This document shows positions 23,199-34,841 of a DNA stretch of 64,000 nt, piece after piece. Each line of letters opens with the position of its first letter. The stretch's first letter is position 1. Source of the DNA: Massariosphaeria phaeospora (Eukaryota > Ascomycota > Dothideomycetes > Pleosporales). The stretch is taken from the NCBI GenBank assembly GCA_011032825.1, contig JAADJZ010000029.1, forward strand, positions 310,001-374,000, given 5' to 3'. Under the pieces are notes generated by a model. The model saw nothing but the letters and a program-made list of their open reading frames with translations. It was not told where the DNA came from and did no database searches. The position numbers and the translations under genes were made by a program.

Positions 23199-24077
23199 CT
23201 TGATAGTGGAGTGGAGAGACGGAGGACGGTGGAGATGTTGCGGTAGAAGCTGGATAGTAAGGTATAAAGCTTCGAGGAGAGACAAGGGCTGGTGTGCGGT
23301 GGTGGATGAAGATGCAGGTGTTGTGTCGGAGAGAGAGCGAGGAGCCGGCGGGCATTTATCTCAGCGGGTTGGCCTAGCGCAGGGTGGCTACTGAAGGGGA
23401 GCGGCTTCCAAGTTTTGTTGTGGCAGGCATGGGGTGGGCACAAACAGCAGGGGTGGCTGCCTCTAGTCGCTAGGGCAGCCACCCGCCACCGCGAATATCA
23501 AGGAAGTGCGGCCGTAATGCAGGAACTGCGGCGCGCGCTGCACGCCTGCGATTGGCCCGCTGGCTCGCTTTCGCTGGCTCCAGGCAAGATCGGCCGAGTG
23601 TTGGCAGTTGCGATCCATCCAGACTCCCGACGCCAGAGCGACATCACCAACCCCCAGGCCACCCTCACGCTATCCCGAGTGTCGTGTACAACCTGCGTCA
23701 CCTGGCCGCTCCGTGGTTGTCTGCGCAACGTGTTGCGCTTTCGGACACTGACCCGCCTGCCCGCATCGTCGCCGCCATGGCAGCTTCATCCGCCGCTGCA
23801 TCCAGGCGTCGACGCAGTAACGAGAGTAATAACAAGGCTTCAGGACAAGACGTGCAATTCCCTCTGCTCGACCACACCAGCGCCGCGTCCGAGCATGGAC
23901 CAGTGATATCTAATTAAAATGAGGCACCCTCCTAGCCAACAGGTCCGGCCTTGCTCGCTCACGCAAATCTCCCCAGCTGTTTCCCATCTTGCTTCTCGAT
24001 CGCGGCCGTTCCACCACCCAGGCACCGTCCGTGCGCCCGGGAGCGCATCATCTCCGCGTTTGCTGTGGCGCAGTTCG
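23199..24077. other. intergenic between CFEM gene and TRP2
   Basis: This holds the CFEM promoter and the 3' region of TRP2. Overlapping frames occur on both strands, but none is supported. Confidence 0.45.
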
Positions 24078-26296
24078 CTAGCCAGCCGCAAGGGAAATGT
24101 GCGTCTTGTCTTCTTCACCACTGCTTTCCCGCAGCGCGACGTTTGACTTCTGCGCCGGCGCGTTGCCATGCGCGCCACCTGTCGCGCCGTCGTCCGCTTG
24201 CTCGGCCAGATGCTTCTCTTCAGCCGTGGTTATGCACTGCATGTTGGCACCTGCACGGCCGAGTCAGACAACGTGATTGCGCTCCATGCGCGTGAAACAA
24301 ACATACCAAGTTTATTGATCGTCTCAACCCACTCGTCGTGAGGGTCTGAATCGAACACAATCCCGCCCTAGAACACGTTTAGCAAGACGTCGGAGGAGCA
24401 TTAGTATTGGGCACGTACCCCGGCTTGCAGATAAGCGACCCCATCCTTGACGAGCATGGTCCTCAATGCGATGCACGTCTGCCAGACGTCAGTCAGAGAC
24501 TCAGAGTGGGCAATCTTGCCGATAACAGGCAATATCAATATACGCACGTCCATTGCGCCCTCAACCTCGTCATCGCCGTCGACGCTGCCATACCCAAAGT
24601 ATCCCACCGCGCCAGCGTACACACCGCGTTTTTCTTTCTCGAGCTCGGCGATGAGCTCCATGGCGCGCACTTTGGGCGCGCCGCTCACCGTCCCTGGCGC
24701 TTGTTAGTGGCAGTTGGCACGTCGTCGACTCCACGCACCAGCTGGGAAGATCGACCGGAACGCGTCGAATCGCGTCTTGCCTGGTCGCAGTACCCCTGAG
24801 ACCTCTGAGACCAAGTGTTGGACATGCGAAAACTACCGTCTGTTAGCGCGCAAAACGATTGGCCTCAGGCGCTCCACGAGATGGCGGCCATGACAACCGG
24901 ACGTACCTTCTGCACCACCATCAATTTGTCCACTCGCGTCGTAAGCGGATCGCACACTCGATTGACGTCATTCCGTGCCAAGTCGACGAGCATCACCTGC
25001 GATGTCGAGGTTAGTCGTGAGCCCCGCCTCCACCACTGGCACTCACATGTTCGGCCCGGTCCTTGACAGAATTGGACAGCTCTTGTGCTAAGGCTGCGTC
25101 CTCTTGCAACGTCTTTCCCCTCTTCACCGTCCCTGCGATTGGGTGTGTGATGATCCGCCCAAGCTCTTCTTTAACCAAGAGCTCTGGACTCGCGCCGACA
25201 ATGTGGAAGTCATCGCATTCCAAGAAGAATAAATAGGGCGAGGGGTTGACATTCCTGAGATGGCGATAGATGTTAAAGGGGTGTAACGAAGTAGGCCTGG
25301 CGAACCGTTGTGACGGGACAGCCTGGATGATGTCTCCAACGCTGATATGTTCTTTCAATTTCTTCACGTGGTTCTCATAGCCGTCTTTTCCGATGTTCGA
25401 CTTGTACTCCTGGCCGAGCTCGATTTTCCCCTGCTTTGGTAACGGTATCTCCTTGTCTTTCAATATTGATATGTACGTGGTGAGCGTCGCCTTCGCTTCG
25501 GCGTACGCTTCATCGAGTTTATCCAACGTGTCCGGGACCTTCACGTATGTAATGACTTTGACGACTTGCGCGAAGTGGTCCAACGCAACCACAGTGTCGA
25601 AAAGCATGAAAAGACTCTCCGGTACACCCAGTACATCTTTCACGTCGTCGCGCCTCGTCTTCGGTTCGAAGTATTTGACGCAGTCGTATCCTACGTATCC
25701 AACGGCGCCACCTGTCAAGGAAGGTAGTTGTATCGAGGGCACGGTAGCCACTCTGCTTTTGGAGAGCTCCTTCTCAAGAAGAGGTAGTGGATCGGTCTCT
25801 TCGCCATGGCCGGGGCCTGTCTTGATCACTTTGCGCGGATCTGCCGTTTGTTAGACCGAGACTGACGGTCCTCGAAGCAATTGACCTACCCGCGCCTACA
25901 AAGCTATATCTTCCGATTGTCTCAGTCGTCGCCGCACTTTCGAAGAGGAAGGACAGCCTTGACTTTGCCCTGTTGTTCCATTAGAACCCGCCACCTAAAA
26001 CGCAACGCATACCGCACACTCGCAGGACGGCAGCGTCTCGAGCGCTAGGTGGATAGTACTGTGGTGCTCCCGCATCCACTTTGTCTAATACCGTCCCGCG
26101 AGCTGCGCCAACATCCGTGATGACTCACTACTCACTTCGCGGAGATCTTCAGATATATCGACGACGGCGTGAGGAACTCGGCTGGTATCGACGAGAATAT
26201 GGGAACGAGATTCGGTGGATTGGGCAATTTAAGTGCTGCTGCCAACAGTTCTCGGACCGTATCGAGCGATGGCTGTACGCCTAGCTGGGGGGTCAT
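24078..26296 (-). CDS. TRP2: anthranilate synthase component I (TRP2)
   Basis: Converts chorismate plus ammonia/glutamine to anthranilate, the committed step of tryptophan synthesis. The fungal partner, a glutamine amidotransferase fusion, is not in the window. Nine exons: 26296-26136, 25969-25890, 25840-25047, 24996-24907, 24832-24739, 24693-24548, 24478-24419, 24367-24307 and 24250-24078. All phases agree and give 552 residues. Landmarks: LTPSSIYLK near the N-terminus (feedback-site region), [13 protein letters not shown], the chorismate-binding core with [52 protein letters not shown] and [10 protein letters not shown]. The C-terminal 40 residues are variable. Intron 1 contains a TGACTCA. 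It is divergent from the coiled-coil gene, and TRP5 lies about 16 kb away. Confidence 0.95.
26121..26127. promoter_or_regulatory. TGACTCA (Gcn4/CpcA-type) site in TRP2 intron 1
   Basis: A perfect palindromic-type TGACTCA lies inside the first TRP2 intron, about 170 bp downstream of the start codon. No perfect site was seen between the TRP2 start and the divergent gene, so an intronic site may serve here. This is inference. Confidence 0.45.
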
Positions 26297-26773
26297 GCGC
26301 TCAGTTTGGGTCGGATCATTGGTCTGCAACCCTCCAGAGCACTTACCTGTGACGCCATGGTGGTACTCACTCTGGATTCTGCGTCTGGTACTGTATGCGA
26401 CGAGTGAAGGTATCTGGTGTGGGCAAGAAAGGCGACGTGAACATTGAATGCCAGAATTCGCGGTCCCCGGCAACTGAGCTTCCAACTGGCCAATTGGACT
26501 CGCTTGCGTTCCGAGCGGAAAAGCGAATCTTCCGACCGGCCGCCCGAACTAAAACCGCGGGGCTGAACTGAACCCCACCTCTCTTCCACCCTGTCACCGC
26601 TGCTGCTGCACGTCACGACCTTGATTCGCCCTGCGCTCCGCTGCCACGCTATCCAACGGCCTAGTCTTGCTTTTTGCTCCACCTGCACTGATCGCATTCT
26701 TGCCAGCGCTTCTTTGCGCCGTCCACCGGCAGGATCCCCGAATCAACTCAACCCACAGCGGCGAGAAGAGAAG
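26297..26773. promoter_or_regulatory. divergent promoter, TRP2 / coiled-coil gene
   Basis: About 477 bp shared by two divergent genes. The + frame of the downstream gene is open from 26621, so part of this may be coding. Confidence 0.45.
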
Positions 26774-27745
26774 ATGTGGCCCAGGATAAAGTACCAGTCG
26801 CCTGTTAGTTCGCCGCCGATGCCCGCCGCACAACCCTGGACACCTCCCGAGATGGACGAGCACTCCGACTACTTCAGCGATTCAGCCCTGTATCCTCTCA
26901 GTCCAATTAAGGACCAGGAAAGCTCATGGCCGCTGTCTACCGCCTCTCCGCCCAGCTACGAATCTTCTTCTCCGAGCTCAAGCCACAACGCTCATGCCGC
27001 GCTGTCGCAATTAAGACCAAAGCCCACCTCACATCTCGCGGAACCGCACACACCCACCAAACAGACCAGCCATGACGATGCCCACAATTTACCGCCGCAA
27101 TACCCATACACACCAGACAGCGCGCGCTCCACCCGAACATACAACTTCCCCGACCTCTCGCCCCTGCCGCCGATGCCATGGGACAACGACGAGCAGCCCT
27201 CCACATCACCAATCCAGAACGCGCTGGCCTCCTGCATATCCCACCTGGAGAACCTGATCCGCACACAACAACCCAACGAAACTCAAATGGAGTACATCGT
27301 CTCGCAACTCGAATCCCTCACCAGCTACCTCTCGGCGCCCGAGTCGCAATCCCGGCCCTCAGACGACCATCTCTTCCCGGAGCTCGACCCCCCCGATTCT
27401 CCCGACGCCCTAGGCATTTCCGGCGCTTCTCCCGCCAGCAAAGCCGATCGCGCAAGCCAGACCGAGGATGCCTTCGATGAGCAAAGTGTCTACGTGTCGG
27501 AGGTGGGCAAGTACATTGAGGGGGTGCAGAAGCATAGCAGGGACCTCGGAGACAGGCTGGAGGAGGTCAAGCAGCTGAACTCGATCCAGCTGGAGATCAT
27601 CGACGACTTGCGCCTGGAGTTGCGGCGTCGGAACAGAGGATCGCAAAAGCGGGCTACAATTGCGCCGCGGGTCCAGAGGATCGGGTTCTGGGGCGCGGTG
27701 GGCGAAGCTCTGGATGCGGTGGGTGAGATGCTGTTGGAGTGGTAG
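26774..27745 (+). CDS. hypothetical proline/serine-rich protein with C-terminal coiled coil
   Basis: Single-exon protein of 323 residues from the Met at 26774 (MWPRIKYQS). The frame is open from 26621, which would add 51 residues. The first two thirds are disordered, rich in Ser, Pro and Thr with clusters such as SPPMPAAQPW and FPDLSPLPPMPWD. Residues of about 238-285 form a charged amphipathic helix (heptad-like KYIEGVQKHSRDLGDRLEEV and beyond) that could be a coiled coil. The C-terminus is a short hydrophobic helix (GFWGAVGEALDAVGEMLLEW). No named family is recognised. The 3' flank carries a 40-bp tandem repeat. Confidence 0.75.
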   Translation: MWPRIKYQSPVSSPPMPAAQPWTPPEMDEHSDYFSDSALYPLSPIKDQESSWPLSTASPPSYESSSPSSSHNAHAALSQLRPKPTSHLAEPHTPTKQTSHDDAHNLPPQYPYTPDSARSTRTYNFPDLSPLPPMPWDNDEQPSTSPIQNALASCISHLENLIRTQQPNETQMEYIVSQLESLTSYLSAPESQSRPSDDHLFPELDPPDSPDALGISGASPASKADRASQTEDAFDEQSVYVSEVGKYIEGVQKHSRDLGDRLEEVKQLNSIQLEIIDDLRLELRRRNRGSQKRATIAPRVQRIGFWGAVGEALDAVGEMLLEW

Positions 27746-27781
27746 ATTTTGAGTTTCCTTATTGTTTTTGGTGTTTTGTTT

Positions 27782-27940
27782 TGAGCATGGTGTTTTGGAT
27801 CTTGATTTGAGCCCTCGGCTTGAGCATGGTGTTTTGGAGCTTATTTTCGGCCCTTGACTTTGAGCATGGTGTTTTGGAGCTTATTTTCGGCCCTTGACTT
27901 TGAGCATGGTGTCCTGGAGCTTCTTCTTTCCGGCCATTGG
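27782..27940 (+). repeat. 40-bp tandem repeat, about four copies
   Basis: Units start with TGAGCATGGTGT at 27782, 27821, 27861 and 27901. The second and third units are nearly identical over 40 bp, the first is diverged, and the last fades after about 20 bp. The array lies just downstream of the coiled-coil gene, probably in its 3' untranslated region. Confidence 0.9.
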
Positions 27941-28254
27941 GCTTTCAGTATAGTGTTTTTTTGAGCGTTTTGAATGATTGTTCTTGCATAGCAATTGATT
28001 GATTGGCCTTTTCTTCCTTCTTCTTGCTTTTTCTTTTCTGCGTAACGAGTGCATGAGAGAGCGAGAGCGGCACGACATTATGATGCGATACGATACAATA
28101 ATGATACGGCGCGGAGGCCTCTAGGCTATGACTTGCATTACAATACCCTATTTATGTTTTCTAGTTCCTTTACTTTTCCTGTGTATAGGAATAAAATGCG
28201 ATTGTTTTGGAGAGAGAGTAAATTCCAAACAACTTGCTTGTAAACAGTAGGAAT

Positions 28255-28560
28255 AGGACGTTGCGCGTTGGAGTAGCTACATAGTGCTGTACGAAGATTA
28301 TAAGAGTTGCTGCGTAGAGAGTTGTAGGTGTAGAAGAGCCTTATGCTGAATTTAGAGGATGTGTTAGAGAGTAGATATAATAATAGAGATCTTAGCTGTA
28401 GGTTAAGAGAATTAGAGAGAAAGTATAGTAGAATTGTTGCTAGCTGTATACTACCCAAGAGGTTTTGGACACTATCTAGGTAGATTGATTTAATATTACA
28501 ATGCTGTATGTAGGTGCTACAAGGAGTAATATCAGTGCAATCGGTACTAGCCACGCGCTA
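28255..28560. other. AT/TA-rich relic, possibly RIP-degraded mobile element
   Basis: The base composition changes sharply to TA-rich sequence with many TAG/TAA stops, unlike flanking genes. On the + strand a stretch reads as a broken helix-rich protein (ELERKYSRIVAS). This is typical of transposon remnants after repeat-induced point mutation, but no element could be named. Confidence 0.45.
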
Positions 28561-28648
28561 CCTGAAGGTTCTTGCATATATTTGTAAGATTTATTCGAAT
28601 CTGCAGAATCCTATGTAGCCACCACGAAGAGCAACGTCATCTACAACC

Positions 28649-28883
28649 CTACTCCATAACCACAGGCGTAAATGTCTCTTTTCTTGCCTGACTCGCCCCA
28701 CTCGCCTTCCACGCCGACAGTATCAAATCGACAATATTCTCCACCCCCTTCCCATGCTTCACAACCGCGAAAATCGTCGGCCCTCCCTCGCGCATGCGCC
28801 GACTATCGCGTTCCATGACGCCCAGATCCGCGCCCACGGCTTCGGCCAGGTCGATCTTGTTGACAACCAGCAGGTCCGACTGT

Positions 28884-28921
<38 letters not shown>

Positions 28922-29596
28922 GCCCGACACGTCAATCACGTAGACGATGAAGTCGGCCAGCTCGCGCGAGTAGTTGGCGGCTAGGTTGTCGCCGCCGGAC
29001 TCGATGAGCAGGATGTCGGTGGCGAATTGCGCGTGCAGGTTTGTGAGGGTGAGGAGGTTGGTGGAGATGTCTTCGCGCACGGCGGCGTGGGGGCAGCCGC
29101 CGGTTTCGACGGCGATGATGCGTTCGCTGGGGGTAGGGGGGTTAGAAGTGACGGGTCGTGGGAGTGGGCGGGAGGAGCTCACGCTGGGAGGGCGTTGTTC
29201 TTGGTTAGGAACTCGCAGTCCTCGCGGGTGAAGATGTCGTTTGTGACGGCGGCGATGGAGAAGCGCGTGCGGAGGGCTTTGCAGAGGACGAGCATGAGGG
29301 CTGTCTTGCCGGAGCCGACAGGTCTGGATGTGTTAGCATGCTTCTTGACTTTTTGAACTGTCCAGTATTCCTGGACGTCTGGTAGGTAGGCGGGGTAGCT
29401 TCGGGAAATGTATGTGTACACACCCTCCAATGCCGATAGTAAATGCCCGCTCCTCCCAGTTCCTCCCTTCGATGATGGGCATCTCGCGCCCAAGGAAGCT
29501 GCCCGGCCCATCGAGTATTTCATGTGTGTGGCCGTGGTCCCCGCCGCCGCCGGGGTGCGCATGCGACGCGCCGTCGTGTGAGTGGCTTCCTGACAT
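28649..29596 (-). CDS. ureG: urease accessory GTPase UreG
   Basis: SIMIBI-class GTPase that delivers nickel to apo-urease with UreD/UreF. Exons are 29596-29424, 29323-29183 and 29126-28649, giving 263 residues. The N-terminus is His/Gly-rich (a metal-binding tract with HSH, HAH and HGHTH). The P-loop [11 protein letters not shown] is assembled across the first intron. Next come [14 protein letters not shown], the nickel-binding [20 protein letters not shown] and the guanine-specificity NKIDLA. Length and motif order are normal for the family, and the start is fixed by the His-rich leader. Urease itself is not in the window. Confidence 0.96.
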
Positions 29597-30569
29597 GGTG
29601 TTGGAGGTATGGAGCTTGGAAGTCTCTGGAGACTAGACCAGACGAAGAGAAGGCCGAATCGAGCTGGGTATCGAAGAAAGTTTGGATGTGGCTGTACGGT
29701 TGGGTATCATGCTGGGAAGAGCTGAGGTTGACGCCGGCGGGGCACACACAAGCGCGGGGTGTCTGTGTTGACGATCATGTTCACGAGCTGCGACCCACTC
29801 CGACGTGTCGAGTTCAATGAGGCAAAGTGGCAAGGCTGAGCGCGATTGCTGGATGCGTATCGAATGGCGAGATGAGAAACCCCTTTTGACGTGCTTGTGG
29901 CTGCGCGAGCTCGAGCTTGAGCTGAGTTGAGCTGCGCCCCAGTGACAAGTCGGCGTGGCACGGGAGCTTGGGCCAGGCTTGAGTTCTCGAAGACGACCGG
30001 TTCACGGCTTCGTCACTCTCCGCCCATCGCCCGCATCTTCGCCCTCTTCGCAGCACTGGAGAATGCGAAACCAGAACCACAAGCAAATCTCGTCACTGCT
30101 TCTTTCTGCTTCACGCAAGAGGTCATCCACTACAAACGAGTCCAAGATGTTAGGCGAGCCGCGAACGACAGCGCGCTTCATGCACAACACGCACCCAATA
30201 TTGCCCAGGGCGCCACGATCCGCAAAATGAAGAACTACCACTGAATCGCGCATTTGTTGTTATTTACACGTCGTCCGCTCTCGACTTTGCATGCACCTAG
30301 GCCGCCTTCCCAGGCATGACGATCATTTACGCGGCCAATGTATATACCGACACATAACCTGCCAGATCGTGAGGGGTCCTGACCAAGTTTCTGCAGCTTC
30401 ATCGCCGCATCGCATGATTCTGTGCCTAGGCTCGGGATTTATCCGATAGCTGCGCATCCCCCACTCTCGTTTGAGCCTCTCGTTCCCCTCTCCCCTCTGT
30501 TTTCTTCTCTACTCTTTTGTTCTTCTCTCGTTCCGGTCGTTCCACAATATTTCGTTTCCCCTTGAAGAC
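29597..30569. other. divergent intergenic region
   Basis: About 970 bp between the ureG start and the zinc-finger-like gene. The region from 30470 to 30560 is CT-rich and promoter-like for the + gene. No other gene is supported. Confidence 0.45.
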
Positions 30570-31596
30570 ATGTCGAGCTCATGGGAAAAGTCACACTACG
30601 CCACATTCACGCTGTGGGACATCGACCGCGAATTCCAAAACGCACACGAAGCATACGAGCAGTATCTCTCGCGGGACAGGAAAGGACGAAGCTTCTCGAG
30701 CTGGCGCTGTTTCGGCCGCACAGGCCAGGACGACGTGTTGGCCAAAGCATTGAGCTTGGGACGCAACCTACAAAACCTCTTGGATAGCGGAAAGGAAGAA
30801 TTTGGATCTAAATTCGAACGAGGAGATTGTAAGAAGGGCACTTGTAAGACACTGCAAAGAGTAGAAGCGCTAATGAAGAACAGCGATATGCCACGCCACC
30901 CTATCTGCGCAACTCCTACGCGTGCAACATGAGATCAACGTGCCACTCCTCGACTGCATGCTCTCCCGGATCCCCATGAAAATACCCTACGACGACATCC
31001 TTACGACTGCCAAATCCGTCCGCCGTGCATGTCTGTATGCGCTCCGCGACCAATATGCACGTTTCCAAGCAGCCCGCATAGCCCCATTCCTTCCACCTCC
31101 ACGATTTTCCGTCAAGTTCTGTCTCTTTGCCCTCCAACTGCAGAAAGACTACAGAAAGACCCGCGCCAGGAGTTTCCCGGCCAAGAAAGTACGCCCCAAC
31201 GACCGCCACGACGAACGAGAAATATGTCCGCACTGCTCCACGCAGATCTCCGTATCCGCGCACTCCGGCCTCCCAGATTATAGACGATTACTCTTTGAGT
31301 CGCACATCGTGTGTGCTCCTAGCGACCCCCGTGACACGGCCACGTTTGCCTGCACGAGCTGCTACAAGACCTTCGACGACTCGTACGCATTTCTGGACCA
31401 CGTCTTCCAGAAGGAGATTGGCAGCGACAGGAGCTGCCAGAAGAGGTGGAGCAGGCAGTGGACCGTTAGTGCAGTGTATAGCAAAAGCGAGACGGACCTG
31501 CTGGATAAGTGCTTGCGGAACTGTTTGAATCGAGAGCTCACGCGAGCGAAAACACTAAGCATGGTAAGAAGCGAGGGTAAAGAGGTGGGACTGTGA
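30570..31596 (+). CDS. hypothetical protein with two C2H2-like zinc sites
   Basis: The gene must be spliced, because two long frames overlap. Removing 30829-30883 (GTAAGA donor, CTAATG-like branch site, ACAG acceptor) joins them in phase and gives 323 residues. An alternative donor at 30844 keeps the same phase. The N-terminal half is helical and charged (WDIDREFQNAHEAYEQYL). The C-terminal half has CPHC-x~24-H-x2-C and CTSC-x12-H followed by a later Cys, resembling degenerate C2H2 fingers. The tail is basic. Unknown family; nucleic-acid binding is only a guess. Confidence 0.65.
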
Positions 31597-32056
31597 CGAT
31601 TTCCGGGAAAGACCTTGATGTTTTTGTATGTTTCCTTGGCCAAGCTTCACGACGACCATCTTCTTGTCCTTTTTGCTTCCTTTTTCGTACCCATTCTCAT
31701 GTTCCCTTCGTGTCTCTACAAACGGCGGTGCATCCTTGGGCGTTCGGCCCGGTTCATCTTCTCCTCTACGGCTTGGACCTCTTTGTCCAAGAATAATCGG
31801 GGAGTCTTGGGGGAATATCGCGACATCTCGAGCCGTATACTTGTTTCTAATCTACTACAGTTGAGTACAACCGTCGTTGGCTGATGTTACCATAATGTCT
31901 TGTAACCCCAACAAGCTCCCATTGTTCCTCGACTTCTACTTACGGCCCCTCCCCTTTCCGCACGCGTACGATACAGCTGCTAACCGGCTATTTACTACTC
32001 ACCAAGCTCAGCTAAGCAACGCTTCTCCCCAAGAACCCGATCCCTAGGGCACTATA

Positions 32057-32095
32057 CACTCACTCACTCACTCACTCACTCACTCACTCACTCAC
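32057..32095. repeat. (CACT)n microsatellite
   Basis: About ten perfect CACT units. Confidence 0.95.
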
Positions 32096-32730
32096 AACAC
32101 ACGCACATCCTGCACCTACCTATCTACCCACTTACTTCCCAACACTCCCTTCCCCTGTCCTCTCTGCCCTCTTAGTTTCCCCTCTCCAAAGCTAAACTAA
32201 GCAAAGCAAAGCAAAGCAGAACAAGTAACGCAGAAGCTAGCTACATGGGACAGAATCAGTATCAACTCCACCAACAATAGAAGCAAGTGTCTGCGGACTA
32301 TCTCAAGTGAGAAGTAAGCAAGTGATTCAAAATAAACACAACATGTCGCAAGATTTCATTTATACCGCGAAGTGCAAAAGTCCCCCGGATCGCTTGTTGA
32401 GAGAGGACGCTGGCTTTGTTTTCATTACGCTGTTGCTACCTGTACAAACTCCCTACGCCTACATTACTATTTACTATTTACCATCTATCATATCCCATCC
32501 CGCGCACCATTTCATCCATTCCACTCTACTCTGCCCTTCTTCCCGCTCTCTGCCCACTCACTCACTCACTCCCGCAAAATCCTCTACTACTACCTACTTG
32601 TTCTCTCTCCCATCTCATCCCATCTCATCTCATCCCATCCCACTCCCGAAGCAAAACAGACAGATTATGATAGACGCAAGTATCCATTTCATTAAACTGG
32701 GTCGTACAAATCAAGATTCATCCACCTATT

Positions 32731-32765
32731 CATCTCATCTCATCTCATCTCATCTCATCTCATCT
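32731..32765. repeat. (CATCT)n microsatellite
   Basis: Seven perfect CATCT units. Shorter, imperfect CATCT/CATCC tracts also lie at about 32606-32645 and 32772-32790. Confidence 0.93.
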
Positions 32766-33000
32766 TATTTCCATCTCATCTCATCTCATTTTAGACTTAC
32801 TAACAAACAAACCAGCCCTACCACTACCACTACCGCCACTCCTATCACTCCCATCAATAACTTATTCCTTTTTCCTTTTGCATTTTGCATGATACGTTTT
32901 TCTGCATTCGTCTCAAAGTATCCATGTATATACATGATATGATATATAAAGCCAGCCCTTTAGAAAACGCCTCTCTCTCTCCTGCGAATATAAGCTATTC

Positions 33001-33097
33001 ATGTATGTATGTATGCATGTATGTATGTATGTATGTATGTATGTATGTATGTATGTATGTATGTATGTACGTATGTATGTATGTAGGTACGTAGGTA
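33001..33097. repeat. (GTAT)n microsatellite
   Basis: A nearly 100-bp GTAT tract with a few substitutions (one GCAT, then GTAC/GTAG units at the 3' end). It is the longest simple repeat in the window. Confidence 0.95.
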
Positions 33098-33836
33098 ATA
33101 TCATAAATATTGCGTCCTGCCCTGCTCTGCCCAATCCAGCTTTGTTCCGTCCCATTCCGTCCCATCCTGTTTGAAGCGACCGATGGTGTCCGTCTAAAGT
33201 AAGTGCAACGTGGAAATACTAAGTTACTTACTTACTTGGTATATATACCACATACGCTAGCACATACGGTGTGTGTCTTCTGCGCACGCGAGACTAGGCA
33301 GTCTTTCTAGAGGATTGGACATGTCACATGGTGATGCATCTGTCATGGAGACACGGTTACTAAGTAGATTGCATCTTCTACCCACCTACCCACGTGCGAG
33401 TTACATATACAGCACCTCGATTTGTCTCTCATGAACGTTTTCGAACTGATTGGAAAATTGGTTTGATTTGTATTGCATGCAAGGGAAAGGGGGGATATCA
33501 TGTAGGTAGTAGGGCTTGGGAATCTCATATCGTACAAGGCAAAGAAAATCCCGAAGATATTTGCAGAAAAAGAAAAAGAAAAGCCAAAGCCCCACCAGTT
33601 CCCAACGCCGATGCTGTTTCTGCATGCCCCATATCCCTATTCGTGAAATAAATCCCATCATGTCCTGCCTGTTTTGAGGCCCTTTAATGCGCCGTGAAGA
33701 TGCCGCTGGGGCGCTGCTCTCCGGCCGTGGCGGGAAGGAGCATGCGCAAAAATGTCATAACAATCGTTGGAGAAGCCGTTTTCCATGTGGGTTGCTGTAT
33801 CCTCCATATCCTGCGTCGACGCAGACATGTCTAGCA

Positions 33837-34841
33837 TCACCGCAGTGCTCGGGACAGCCACCGGTCCCACCAGCTGCGCACGCCCAGTATGCTCTCCTTG
33901 CCGTCGTTGTGCCCGTCCTGGCCGCCCGGATCGCCGAGGATCATCGAGAAGAACCAGAAGCAGGCGGCTGTCCAGGCGGCAACCGCCACGCCGCCGGCTA
34001 CAACGGGCGAGAAGAGGTGGACGACAACGAGCATGGCGGGGCTGTATTCGGTCGCGGACGAGCACGAGTAGATGGCATGCAGTTGGAGGTTGAGCGGGGG
34101 CGCGAGGAAGGTGGTGAGCTGGGAGGAGAGCGATGGCCGGGTCGAGCAGATGCGGAGGGGCTGCAGGAGGAGGGCGACGAGGACGCAGAAGAGAGTCCAG
34201 ACGGAGATGCCGAAGGAGAGGACGACGCAGGGGCCAGAGAGGTAGAGCTGGAAGGAAGTGTGTTAGCTACGAGCTCTGGTGCGACGCAATTGAGTGACAT
34301 GGCTTACCAGCAGCTGCAGAGGCTTCTCCTCGGGTCCCTTCTCGTGGTATTCGCCAGAATCATAGATGGCAGCGTTGGGGTCTTGGTTCGAGCGGGAGCC
34401 GCGGTTCGGCGAGCGCCCATCGCTGCCGGGTGCAGAGTACTGGGCCTTTTCCGGGTCGATGTATGCGCGGGGCGGGTAGGCGACGCTGTTCACGTCCGAC
34501 ACGGGCTGGATTTCTGATGTCGGGCGACGTGGGCCCTTGCCAGCAGACGAGACGCTGCTGCGGAGACTCGGCGGCGACGAGGCCTTGGGCGAGAAGGGGT
34601 GCGAGATGACGGAGTCATGGCCGCGGCCGCTGGTGTCCTTGCTGCTGCGGTGGGCGCGCACGTCGACCTGGTATGCGCTCTTTTCATTGAGGATGCTGGA
34701 TGCGTGGCCGGGGGCAGCGTCGAGCTGCAGCTGTGGTTGGCGGTGCTGGTGTTGTTGCTGTTGCTGATGCTGATGCTGCGTCGGCGTCGGCGTCGGCGGG
34801 TGGTGGGCGAGGACGGCCCGGGGCGGAGGGTGGGCTTCCAT
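33837..34841 (-). CDS. hypothetical two-pass membrane protein with Gln/Pro-rich N-terminus
   Basis: Exons are 34841-34308 and 34247-33837 (60-bp GTAAGC...CCAG intron, phase 0), giving 314 residues. The first 178 residues are disordered, with Gln/His-rich tracts, many Ser/Pro and a conserved-looking AYIDPEKAQYSAPGSD. Exon 2 encodes two long hydrophobic helices, about residues 180-208 (VVLSFGISVWTLFCVLVALL) and 253-282 (HLFSPVVAGGVAVAAWTAAC), with a short loop between them. A charged tail with WWDRWLSRAL follows. The layout suggests a plasma- or endomembrane protein with a large cytosolic tail. I do not recognise the family. Confidence 0.75.

Larger units (their letters stand above)
31597..33836. 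other. 2.2-kb non-coding region with several microsatellites
   Basis: Open frames here are driven by pyrimidine-rich low complexity. Separate entries list the main arrays. The region spans the 3' ends of two convergent genes. Confidence 0.6.

Noticed and set aside
33001..33097. Regular repeats considered as a CRISPR array
   Set aside because: Simple 4-bp tandem units without spacers in a eukaryotic genome.
32885..33155. Frames made of repeated Met-Tyr-Val-Cys or His-Thr-Tyr units
   Set aside because: They are translations of the GTAT microsatellite.
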